Below are positions 1 through 8,477 of a stretch of DNA of 64,000 bases, in pieces (position 1 is the first letter of the stretch; the number at the start of each line of letters is the position of its first letter). The translations under genes and the position numbers were made by a program. The notes under the pieces are model-generated. The model had not been told where the DNA came from. It worked only from the letters and a program-made list of their open reading frames with translations, and ran no database searches. Origin of the DNA: Fuerstiella sp. (GTDB lineage: Bacteria; Planctomycetota; Planctomycetia; Planctomycetales; Planctomycetaceae); contig JAQWOH010000016.1 in the NCBI GenBank assembly GCA_029245955.1, forward strand, positions 27,663 through 91,662, read 5' to 3'.

Positions 1-121
1 ACTCTGCAACCACCGAGTTTCTGCCAACGACATGGGGCATCAGTGACGGCAAACCCGGCAGAGCAAGAGAACCGGCAACGGACCGGATGACGAAACGGCG
101 ACGATTGGTTGTTTTGTTCAT
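1..121 (-). CDS. Exported protein with twin-arginine-like signal, N-terminal 40 residues only
   Basis: Only the first 40 codons lie in the window; the rest is beyond the left edge. The ATG at 121 is the only possible start in this frame because an in-frame stop lies 9 bp upstream. The peptide begins with a basic stretch (NRRRF), then a moderately hydrophobic run ending in LPGLPSL, which looks like a Tat export signal. Planctomycete DUF1552, DUF1501 and sulfatase-type proteins often start this way, but too little is visible to choose between them. It lies on the same strand as the sialidase genes, about 440 bp downstream of them, so it may or may not belong to that locus. The reading frame is reasonably sure; the family is not. 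Confidence 0.55.
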   Translation of the reverse strand, partial: MNKTTNRRRFVIRSVAGSLALPGLPSLMPHVVGRNSVVAE

Positions 122-560
122 AGCCGCATTCTAGCCGATGCGCATTCGCAGGAAAACGTTTTCCAGATAACGTGCAGCGGGTCGATGGTTTTCGGACTTT
201 TCATCCGATTCCTGCAATGTTCAGCAGATTCTTTCTCGAACTGTATGGTGCCCAGGATGCACGGGAGGAGTCAGGGTTTCGTGAACGCATAGAATGTCGA
301 AGCGTACGTCGTCTGGGAGGGCCGATCTGGTCATGATTTCCTGCTGAATGTCTTTTTTTGAGGTTGCCCCAAACGTACCTGTATGCACAAACATGCCTAC
401 ACATCTGTCGCAACAGAACACAGAATCACGCAGAGATACAATCAATAGCATCAAGAAGAATTCGAGGTGCTGCCTGAACGCCAGATCTTCTTTTCTGCAG
501 GGCAATAACTGTTGCAGTTGCTGCCTGAAGGGCTGCCCTTAATCGAATCTGAGGATGTAC
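122..560. other. Intergenic, no convincing gene
   Basis: This 439-bp stretch separates the partial left-edge gene from the sialidase. Short open frames exist on both strands (for example 221-505 minus). Their translations are low-complexity, lack an SD site and match no family I recognise. No clear terminator or tRNA-like fold was seen. Confidence 0.5.
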
Positions 561-1697
561 CTATTTTGCCAGTGCGTCCAGTTCATCCAGCTTGAATCGA
601 ACACTCAGAATGTAGGGAGATTCTCCCTTAGACCAGTGTCCATAGGTGGTCACCACGAATGTGTCGTCGGGCAGAAGTTCCACGCCAGGATAGGTTGTGT
701 CGTAACCCTTTGTGTTGTCCTTCAGGCGTACGCAGTATTGTCCGTTGCGGCCGTCCACGATGTCATCCCATGTACCAACCCAGCCTACCCAGTCACCTTC
801 GAATGGTCGTTCCGCGACATTCTTTCCGGGTGAACGACACCGAAAGCTGACGAAGAGTCTTCCGTCGGCACTGTACTTGCCGGTGTGTCGGTCTCCGGTC
901 AGAGACAACGGCAGCTCACGCGGCGCGGTCCAGGTCTGTCCTTCATCGTCGGAGAAAATGACGTGTGAATTCCTTGTGCGGGAATTTTCACGGAGAAGGA
1001 CGGCCATTTTCTTTCCGTCTGGCGACCGGATGCAGCCGGGTTCGCACAGATGTATGTCAGAGGATTGAAAAACGGACCGGGGAAAAGACCAGGTGAGGCC
1101 ACCGTCCGTGGACAGCGTCTGATAGAGCGTGAAGGTGGATGGTCCCTGTTCCTTGCCGAAGAATCGACCGTCGTCGTGGAACATGGCAATGTAGTGTCCG
1201 GGACCGGTTCTGAGAGCTTCCACAAAGCCCATGACAACGATGCCTCCCCAGTCGCCAGCGCGATTAAGTTCGCTCCAGTCCAGGCCGTCGTTTTCACTGA
1301 CTGCCAGACGAGCCGGATAGAGTCCGGACCACATGATGAGGCGCTTCGTGCCATTCGGGCCGATAACGCGATGCACCGTTGGCACTTCCTGCGACGTTGC
1401 CCAGCTGGCGGGTGTTGGCAGCCGATCGCTCCATGTCAGCCCGCCATCTTCACTTCGCTTATAGACGATCGCTCCACGCCCATGGCCTCGTGGATACACA
1501 CAAACGATCGTCTTGCCGTCTTCCAGCAGGCAGGTCGTCGGATGCCCGAGGTACTGTCCGGCTTCTCGATCGACAATCACCTGACGGTTGCCGTGATCAT
1601 TGAGGTCGAGCGTTACCGGATACGAGTCCCTGAATTCTTCCCCGATGGCCGTCGAAGCCAGCACAGCAATCATCGCCACCGCATTGGTCATTTGCAT
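561..1697 (-). CDS. Secreted sialidase (BNR/Asp-box family, 378 aa)
   Basis: Predicted exo-alpha-sialidase that removes terminal sialic acid from glycans outside the cytoplasm. The start has a short hydrophobic signal (NAVAMIAVLASTAIG). The body holds Asp-box motifs of the S-x-D-x-G-x-T-W type: SEDGGLTWS near residue 84, STDGGLTWS near 200 and SDDEGQTWT near 250. These mark the blades of a six-bladed propeller, and 378 residues is normal for a single-domain enzyme. The classical FRIP arginine motif is not obvious at the N-terminus, so some catalytic residues are unconfirmed, and a sialidase-like (BNR) glycosidase of another specificity is possible. It lies 80 bp downstream of the giant sulfatase-sialidase fusion on the same strand, probably co-transcribed. 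The next ATG, two codons in, is an equally possible start. Confidence 0.85.
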   Translation of the reverse strand: MQMTNAVAMIAVLASTAIGEEFRDSYPVTLDLNDHGNRQVIVDREAGQYLGHPTTCLLEDGKTIVCVYPRGHGRGAIVYKRSEDGGLTWSDRLPTPASWATSQEVPTVHRVIGPNGTKRLIMWSGLYPARLAVSENDGLDWSELNRAGDWGGIVVMGFVEALRTGPGHYIAMFHDDGRFFGKEQGPSTFTLYQTLSTDGGLTWSFPRSVFQSSDIHLCEPGCIRSPDGKKMAVLLRENSRTRNSHVIFSDDEGQTWTAPRELPLSLTGDRHTGKYSADGRLFVSFRCRSPGKNVAERPFEGDWVGWVGTWDDIVDGRNGQYCVRLKDNTKGYDTTYPGVELLPDDTFVVTTYGHWSKGESPYILSVRFKLDELDALAK

Positions 1698-1777
1698 AGT
1701 TCGGCCCTCACTGTTCGCGTCTGTTGCACATCATGCTGCGTGCAGCCTGCGCCGCACGCGTATCACAAATCGCCGGT

Positions 1778-4700
1778 TCATATCTTCGAATCTGCGTTCA
1801 CGTCAAGAACTCGTGGCCTGAGGTATTTCAGATACTTCCAGCCATCTTTCGGAGAACGTCGTCCTGACTTGTACACGGCATCACTCTCCTGCAGCAGTTT
1901 GCTGAGTTTGTCGGCATCGGCCAGGGGGTCAGACGTATCCTGTTGCCATTGCTGCAGTGCCTTTACTAACTGCTGTTTCACGGCTGCGTGGGCCGGGTCG
2001 GTTGAAAGATCGGTCCATTCGTGCGGATCGTCTGTAAGATCGTAGAGTTGAAGTTTCGGCGGATTTAACCAACGAGCATAGCCTGCTTTCGTCTGCTGTG
2101 ACGCTGCAGCCAGTTCCTCATCGCTCAGGCACCCGGACCAGTGTGACGCACCATGATCTCGATAATATCGTGCGGCAGGATCCTGACGATCGCGGACCGG
2201 AGAGTGAATAAGCTTATACCGTGAATTGCGAATTGTACGCTGAGGAAACGTATGGCGGGCCGCATCACAGTTTCGTTCGCAGGCCAGATATTCACGGAAA
2301 CTGTCGTCATTAATCGTTCCGTTAATTAGTGGACGCAATGACTTCCCCGGCAATCCGGCCGGCGTCTGAATATCAGCAGCATCCAGAAACGTCGGCAGCA
2401 GATCAATCGTCGAAACCAACGCCGTGGACCTGCGGCCCGGCGTGGCCATTGTGGGCCACCGGGCGATGTATGGTACCCTCATTCCGCCTTCGTAAACCGT
2501 CACCTTACCGCGAGCCATCTGTGCTCCGTGATCGCCGATAAATACAACAAGTGTGTTGTCGGCCTTGCCGGAAGTTTCCAGCTGTCGCAGCAACTGGCCC
2601 ACACAAGCATCGAGTCTCAGCATGCAGTCGTAGTAGTTGCGAACGACTTCGCGCATCCGAGGCGTCTGTTCACCGATGTAAGGCATCACCACCACGTCGT
2701 CGGGGGGCACCTGCGTTCCGGGCAGGCCGTCGACCTGTCCCTGCAACGGCCAGTGGGCGTCCGGATAATTGACCGTCATAAAGAAAGGCTGATCGTCGGC
2801 CTCAAAGAATTCACCGGCCTTAACTGCATAGTCAGCAACGTCCTTCTTTGCGAAATTTGAGGACGGCTGAAAGCGAAAGTCGACAAATGCTTCAACAGCA
2901 TCGGCGGGATTGACGTGCGTCTTCCCGATCAGGCCCGTGCGGTAGCCTGCCATTTTCAACAGAGAATAAGTTGTGGGCCACTTTTGAAACCATTCGTACT
3001 GATGTGTCGCCAGGCCCAGCTGTCCATTCTGGTGAGGATACAAACCCGTGAAGATCGTGCTGCGAGAAGGACTGCAGACGGACTGAGTAACGTATCCATT
3101 TTCAAACAACACTCCCTCCGCCGCCAGGCCATCAATATGCGGCGTTTGAATGACCGGATCACCATAGCATGATAACTCACAACCGTGATCTTCCCCCACG
3201 ATCAGCAGGATGTTGGGGCGTCCGTCTGTGCTGGCTTCACTTTCGGGCTGTTGTTCCCGCCTGTGGAAAAGAGCTTCGTCATTTTCTGTCGAAAACGGTG
3301 ATGCCGGCAGTCCGTCGCGGTTGAAAAAATTGACGGGGGGATCGGGATACGGGTGCCAGCCATAACGTACGTGACGTGGCTCAGGGACTTCAGGATTCGA
3401 AACCTCAACCTTGTCCCCGTCAATGATCCTTGCCACTGCGGGATGAAAAACGGAATCAGCACCACAAAGCTGAAAGTGACGCAGCGGTTGTGATCCCATG
3501 GACGTGAGCCCGCGACCGACATGATCAAACGACAGGACGATTGTGTGGCCTTTACGTCTGACACCGTTGAGCAACGGCCCGGAATGAGCCTGTTCGCCGG
3601 CCCGTCCATATGTTTCCCCCAGTGCCAGCTGCGCCAGTCGTTGACCAACCTGTTGTTTTTCGATGGGGTGAACGTTTGTCGGATGTCCGGTGTCGATTGT
3701 CACAGCCATGCCCACATTTCGGAGTTGACTGAGTGCGCGGCGCTGGCTTTCGCGGAATCGTGGCCACTCCGGACGATTCAGAGCCGGTAACTGAACGTAC
3801 AGAAAGGGGAAATCGTCCTGCCCCCACTGTTTGCGCCAATCACGAATCAGCAACGGAAACAGTCGCCCGTGTTCACGGACACGAGAAAACGTCTCGGCGT
3901 TGGACTCACCCTGATACCAGATCGCGCCTCGAATCGCGTACGGGAGCAGCGGTTGTATGCCTGCAGACCACATGAAGCCTGGCTTAAACGAATGATTCGG
4001 GCCCAGCTCATCACGTGGAATTGTTTCTCCGGCCTGAATGACGTGCAACAGATTCTGTTGTCCTCTCTCGCGGCAGAAACGGCCAAGACGTTCATTGTCC
4101 AGCCAATTGCCATTGACAATCCCCTGCAGATCCGGGTCAGCCTCAAGAACGTCCCGGGCAATCCAGGCTTCGATCGGTGTCCCACCGATCGCGGGACAGA
4201 TCAGGCCAACCGGAACATCCAGTTCCTGCTGCAGGTGTTGGCCGAAGTACCATGCCACGGCAGAAAACGATGCAACAGACGCTGCATCCGCGACCTTCCA
4301 TTCGCCCTTGCAGAATCTGTCCGGCACAAGCCGTTCAAGATCATCCGGCGAGTACGCTCCTGAACTGCCGCGTGCGCCACCAGACAGATTAAGCAGGCGT
4401 ACTGCCGGAAATTCATCCGCTGTCAGCTCCTGTGCGGCATTCGCGGACTGGCTCACAGGCCATTCCATATTGGATTGACCTGCACAGATCCAGACCTCGC
4501 CAACAAGAATGTCAGCAAACTGAATGCGTTCACCAGCAGCGATGATTTCCAGTCGCGCTGGTTTTCCGGTGGCTGCGCGGGGACTCAATTGAAGGCTCCA
4601 GTGGCCATCGGCTTCAGCAACGGTACTCAGTTCTTCATCCCCGAAGGTTACTGTCACTGTCGCTCCAGCGGTCGCACTGCCCCAGACCGGGGTCCTTACA

Positions 4701-7700
4701 CCGGCCTGCAGAACCATGTGGTTGCTGAACACACGAGGTAGTCGCAGACTCTGCCGTAATACGGGGGGCGGTGCAGAGGACTCTGCGTGGCTGGTGCCTG
4801 ACTGGGCCGCCACCACGTCCTTCAATTTAATACGTTGAAATGTCATATGGGCCTGGCTGCCTTCGTACAGAATGCCAATCGTCTCTGCATCGATCATCGA
4901 CATACACGAATACCCGGCACCGGCGCCTTCATCCAGCAGCAGTCGGTGTGCCTTTGGCCAGGTCAAACCGGTATCAGGCGACGCCTTGATTGTGATGTGG
5001 TGTCGCCCACGTGTGCTGTCCGGGTTGGAAAACAACAGCCAACCACCCAGATCCCGACCGACTTCCCTGTCTGCATTAATTAGACTCGCCATACAGGAGC
5101 CGGGCTCTATCAGCGATCTTTCAGATGTTTCGTGTTTCTGCCAGGTGGCACCCATGTCGCGAGAAGTCATCACAACGCGTACCGACTTTCGGTTATAACG
5201 ACAGTTCAGCATCAGCACGCCCGGGTCAAGCTCTACTACCTGTGCTTCCGTTGTGTCATCAAACGCACCGGTACCGGCATGCCATGTTTTACCGTGATCT
5301 TTTGAGTAGATAATGGTCGAATGCGGCAGCCGATCTGCTTCCGGCGGATCCTGATACTGTGCAGCAAACACAATCGTGCCGTCACGCATGGTGATTCCTT
5401 TGCCCGGCCCCTGCAAAAGAAAGCACCACTCCGGCCGCTTGACCTGTTCGGTAATGTTGATCGGGCGGGACCACGTCACACCATCATCGTCACTGCGCAC
5501 CAACATCAGCTGACCGGTTTCCTCAGGCGTCAGGCCCGGTCCGGAACCCCGCCAGGATCGATCTCCGTGGCTCCACGTCCCGGCCACCCAGATTGTGCCC
5601 GTAGTCTTATCAGCCAGAACGGCAGGATCACCAACTCCATCATATCGCCACTGCGGATCGTCCCCCATGTCCATGATGACTTTCATGGGTTCCCATGTGC
5701 GTCCGCCGTCCGTCGATCGAGACATCCCCACGTCAATGTCGCCCGGCAGGTCGCCACCCCCACGTCGTCGAACATCGTAGACACCTATCAGTGTTCCCCT
5801 GTTGGTCGTTGCCAGACCGGGGATGCGACAGGTATGGATCCCATCCTGACCGCGTTTCCTGACCGCGACTCCCACCCTCTGTGGAGTGGCATCTGCGTTG
5901 AGACGGATAGTTTCCCCGTTCGAAAAACCAAGGAAGTCACACGTAGCCCCGATCTGATGATCAGGGTTCGCATTGCCACTGAGCCCGCACGCAATCCAGA
6001 CGTAGTTAGTGCCCTCGACCAGTTGACACGATGACGCTGGAATCGAAAACTCAAACGGTTCGGTCTGCCGTCCGGCCACCTTCCGCAGTGCTACCGGCGT
6101 GCCTGTCAAAGCGCTGCCTTCAGAGTCGCCCCCATAGTAAATCCGTACCGACGACAGATCTGCACTGTCAGTCGTGTCATCTGTCTTGACCCGCAGCTGT
6201 GTCAGCGAAATTGGATTAAGCTGACCGCTGGTTTCGACTTTCAGTTTCACAAGCGGACTTGTCTGATTGCCGATCAATGCCGGCAACACCAGTGGCACGA
6301 TTTCAGCGTTGACAATTTTTTGAGGTCTGGCGGGCGCAATGCGGACGTCATCGATCAGGATTCCGGTCTTCGGCGGACTGGTGACCGAAAACCGCAACTG
6401 ATTAACATTGTCATCACCCAGTGGAATCTTAACATGTGAAAGAAATGGTCGTCCGACACGTATGTCTCTGTCGCCGTCGAATATTTCGGTCCAGCCATCG
6501 CCATTGTTTTTCTCAATCCGGAATGAAAACGGCGTGCGTCTGGTCCACCGTTCTGCTCGAAAAGTCAGGTCTCCGCTGCGGTCAGCACTTTCGGCAAGCT
6601 GAAGAACAATCGACGATTTCTCGCCACCGGTGATCTGCAGGCATTGCTTCCCTGTCGCTGCATGTCTGTCGTCGATGACCACCTTGCCGACGACGGACTT
6701 CCACGTGCCCAGAGCAGATTCGAAGCGGTCAACCGCGCCCGCGGCCGTGTTTTCGAATCCAGCAACAGGTACGGTATCGTCGGCGCCGGACTGGGTGACA
6801 CTCGCATCTGATGGAGTCAGCGCCGACGGCAGAGTGCGAGGAAAAACCTCAGTCAGTCGGAATGACAGTGCCTTCCGCAGTTCGGGCGCTGCATTCGCTG
6901 TGTTTTCTGATTCAACAGGGCCGTCGGCATAGTCATACAACTCAGTCGCTCGGACTTCCCCTGTCTGACGACTCACCCACTGAGTCAAGCGATGCATTTC
7001 CGTCCGTACCGAATACCCCATCATTCCGTCGCCCCGCGGGAACTGACTGAATGCTGCGGACTTCGAGACAGCCTCCGGAGCGTCGAGGATCGGTGCAAAA
7101 CTTTGTCCCTCAAGGTGTTCTCCCACCGGCAGATCTGCCAGTTCCGACAAAGTGGGATACAGGTCGACCAGCTCAACCAGCGACATACTGCTTTTGCCGG
7201 CGTCCTTCATGTCCGGAACTCGGACAATTAAAGGCACACGTGTGTCGAGCTCGAAATTTGTCGTCTTACCCCACATTCCCTGCTCGCCAAGATGGTAGCC
7301 ATGGTCACCGTAGAGGATGACGATCGTGTTGTCGCTGAGCTCACAACGATCCAGTTCTGCCAACACTCTGCCGATTTGTGCATCGATGTAACTGACGCAC
7401 GCGAAATATGCCTGGCGCACTCTGCGCTGCATTTCGTCTGGAATCGTGCCGGACTTTGGCTGGTCCGTGTAGCGCCGTAACTCACCTGAGTGATGACCGG
7501 CAAACGCCGGAGCGTCGATGGGAAAGTTCGACCGGGCGGGAAGTGTGACATGCTTGTAGATGTTGAAATACTTCTGCGGCGCAATGTACGGTGAGTGCGG
7601 TTTGATGAAACCCACGGCAAGGAAAAACGGATTGCTCTTGTGCTTCAACTGCCCCAGTGCCGCTACTGCGGCGTCAGCCACCTGCCCGTCGTAGAGTGTA

Positions 7701-8329
7701 CTGTCGGGCACGTCGGGAGCTTCTGTGGCCGGGCCAAACAACAACTTCTGCGTCCAGTCCTGCACGCCGGCGTTCTTCGGTGTGTAGATTTGCTGATACG
7801 CGAGCTTCGCGGCGGCGATGCCTTTTTCGGTATAGTAGTAACGTGGCCCAAACCGAATGGCAGGTACGGACCAACTCTGCGGATCTCCCATCGTGTCCCA
7901 TTTCGTGACACTGGCTCCATCGGGAAACACGCCGTGATACAGCTTGCCAATCGCTGCTGCGTGATAGCCATGAGTTTTGAAATGCTGAGGCAGAGTGACT
8001 ACGTCAGGGTGCCTTGACCGGAAATGCAAATGATTTCCCGTGACGCCTATGGAATCCGGTCGCATTCCGGTCATCAGGCTGGTTCGTGACGGATTGCAGA
8101 CCGCCTGCTGGCAATAAGCCCGCAGAAACAGTCGCCCGGTCGCGGCCAGTGCATCAATATTCGGACTGTGAATGTGGGTTGCGCCGTAACACGCCAACTC
8201 GGGGCGCAGATCATCAACCGCGATGAACAGTACATTCGGCCGCGACGCGTCAGCAGGCCCGGGGAAAAGGCTCACCACCAACACAATGCTGACAGGAATC
8301 ATTCGCCCTGTTGTCCGCTGACTGTACAT
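1778..8329 (-). CDS. Giant secreted fusion: sulfatase - sialidase - sialate O-acetylesterase - sulfatase (2183 aa)
   Basis: One unbroken frame joins four catalytic modules that are normally separate proteins. Residues 1-29 are a signal peptide. Residues 30 to about 490 form an iduronate-2-sulfatase-like domain, with the formylglycine motif C78-N-P-S-R82 and a typical YGDHGYHLGEQGMWGK stretch. Residues about 510-660 look like a jelly-roll, and about 660-830 like the beta-sandwich found before sialidases. Residues about 835-1170 are a sialidase with a CRIPGL (FRIP-like) motif and five Asp-boxes. Residues about 1195-1675 are a sialate O-acetylesterase with GQSNMEW near 1284, WYQGESN, and a late D-x-x-H (DTGH). 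Residues about 1702-2183 are a second sulfatase with C-S-P-S-R, Cys near 1751, related to heparan N-sulfatases. Only the first module has a signal peptide, so the others depend on the fusion for export. The expected role is stripping sulfate, O-acetyl and sialic acid from host or algal glycans. The ATG at 8329 is the first in frame and is followed by a good signal peptide. Confidence 0.9.
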   Translation of the reverse strand: MYSQRTTGRMIPVSIVLVVSLFPGPADASRPNVLFIAVDDLRPELACYGATHIHSPNIDALAATGRLFLRAYCQQAVCNPSRTSLMTGMRPDSIGVTGNHLHFRSRHPDVVTLPQHFKTHGYHAAAIGKLYHGVFPDGASVTKWDTMGDPQSWSVPAIRFGPRYYYTEKGIAAAKLAYQQIYTPKNAGVQDWTQKLLFGPATEAPDVPDSTLYDGQVADAAVAALGQLKHKSNPFFLAVGFIKPHSPYIAPQKYFNIYKHVTLPARSNFPIDAPAFAGHHSGELRRYTDQPKSGTIPDEMQRRVRQAYFACVSYIDAQIGRVLAELDRCELSDNTIVILYGDHGYHLGEQGMWGKTTNFELDTRVPLIVRVPDMKDAGKSSMSLVELVDLYPTLSELADLPVGEHLEGQSFAPILDAPEAVSKSAAFSQFPRGDGMMGYSVRTEMHRLTQWVSRQTGEVRATELYDYADGPVESENTANAAPELRKALSFRLTEVFPRTLPSALTPSDASVTQSGADDTVPVAGFENTAAGAVDRFESALGTWKSVVGKVVIDDRHAATGKQCLQITGGEKSSIVLQLAESADRSGDLTFRAERWTRRTPFSFRIEKNNGDGWTEIFDGDRDIRVGRPFLSHVKIPLGDDNVNQLRFSVTSPPKTGILIDDVRIAPARPQKIVNAEIVPLVLPALIGNQTSPLVKLKVETSGQLNPISLTQLRVKTDDTTDSADLSSVRIYYGGDSEGSALTGTPVALRKVAGRQTEPFEFSIPASSCQLVEGTNYVWIACGLSGNANPDHQIGATCDFLGFSNGETIRLNADATPQRVGVAVRKRGQDGIHTCRIPGLATTNRGTLIGVYDVRRRGGGDLPGDIDVGMSRSTDGGRTWEPMKVIMDMGDDPQWRYDGVGDPAVLADKTTGTIWVAGTWSHGDRSWRGSGPGLTPEETGQLMLVRSDDDGVTWSRPINITEQVKRPEWCFLLQGPGKGITMRDGTIVFAAQYQDPPEADRLPHSTIIYSKDHGKTWHAGTGAFDDTTEAQVVELDPGVLMLNCRYNRKSVRVVMTSRDMGATWQKHETSERSLIEPGSCMASLINADREVGRDLGGWLLFSNPDSTRGRHHITIKASPDTGLTWPKAHRLLLDEGAGAGYSCMSMIDAETIGILYEGSQAHMTFQRIKLKDVVAAQSGTSHAESSAPPPVLRQSLRLPRVFSNHMVLQAGVRTPVWGSATAGATVTVTFGDEELSTVAEADGHWSLQLSPRAATGKPARLEIIAAGERIQFADILVGEVWICAGQSNMEWPVSQSANAAQELTADEFPAVRLLNLSGGARGSSGAYSPDDLERLVPDRFCKGEWKVADAASVASFSAVAWYFGQHLQQELDVPVGLICPAIGGTPIEAWIARDVLEADPDLQGIVNGNWLDNERLGRFCRERGQQNLLHVIQAGETIPRDELGPNHSFKPGFMWSAGIQPLLPYAIRGAIWYQGESNAETFSRVREHGRLFPLLIRDWRKQWGQDDFPFLYVQLPALNRPEWPRFRESQRRALSQLRNVGMAVTIDTGHPTNVHPIEKQQVGQRLAQLALGETYGRAGEQAHSGPLLNGVRRKGHTIVLSFDHVGRGLTSMGSQPLRHFQLCGADSVFHPAVARIIDGDKVEVSNPEVPEPRHVRYGWHPYPDPPVNFFNRDGLPASPFSTENDEALFHRREQQPESEASTDGRPNILLIVGEDHGCELSCYGDPVIQTPHIDGLAAEGVLFENGYVTQSVCSPSRSTIFTGLYPHQNGQLGLATHQYEWFQKWPTTYSLLKMAGYRTGLIGKTHVNPADAVEAFVDFRFQPSSNFAKKDVADYAVKAGEFFEADDQPFFMTVNYPDAHWPLQGQVDGLPGTQVPPDDVVVMPYIGEQTPRMREVVRNYYDCMLRLDACVGQLLRQLETSGKADNTLVVFIGDHGAQMARGKVTVYEGGMRVPYIARWPTMATPGRRSTALVSTIDLLPTFLDAADIQTPAGLPGKSLRPLINGTINDDSFREYLACERNCDAARHTFPQRTIRNSRYKLIHSPVRDRQDPAARYYRDHGASHWSGCLSDEELAAASQQTKAGYARWLNPPKLQLYDLTDDPHEWTDLSTDPAHAAVKQQLVKALQQWQQDTSDPLADADKLSKLLQESDAVYKSGRRSPKDGWKYLKYLRPRVLDVNADSKI

Positions 8330-8477
8330 TGGTTCGCTCTTCAGGTACCCGGTTCTGTTATGCCAGCAACGCCTGCGAAAAACGAGGTCTGCTGACTGCC
8401 CAGTTTATCGGATGTTGAGAATTAGTATACGCATAGCCACACGAAGCATGACTTAAGCGAGCGCCGGATCAGTAACA

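Noticed and set aside
1050..2045. 331-codon plus-strand open frame
   Set aside because: Antisense shadow of the sialidase and the end of the fusion gene; no SD and no recognisable domain.
5321..6034. 237-codon plus-strand open frame
   Set aside because: Antisense to the sialidase module of the fusion; its composition mirrors the real gene.
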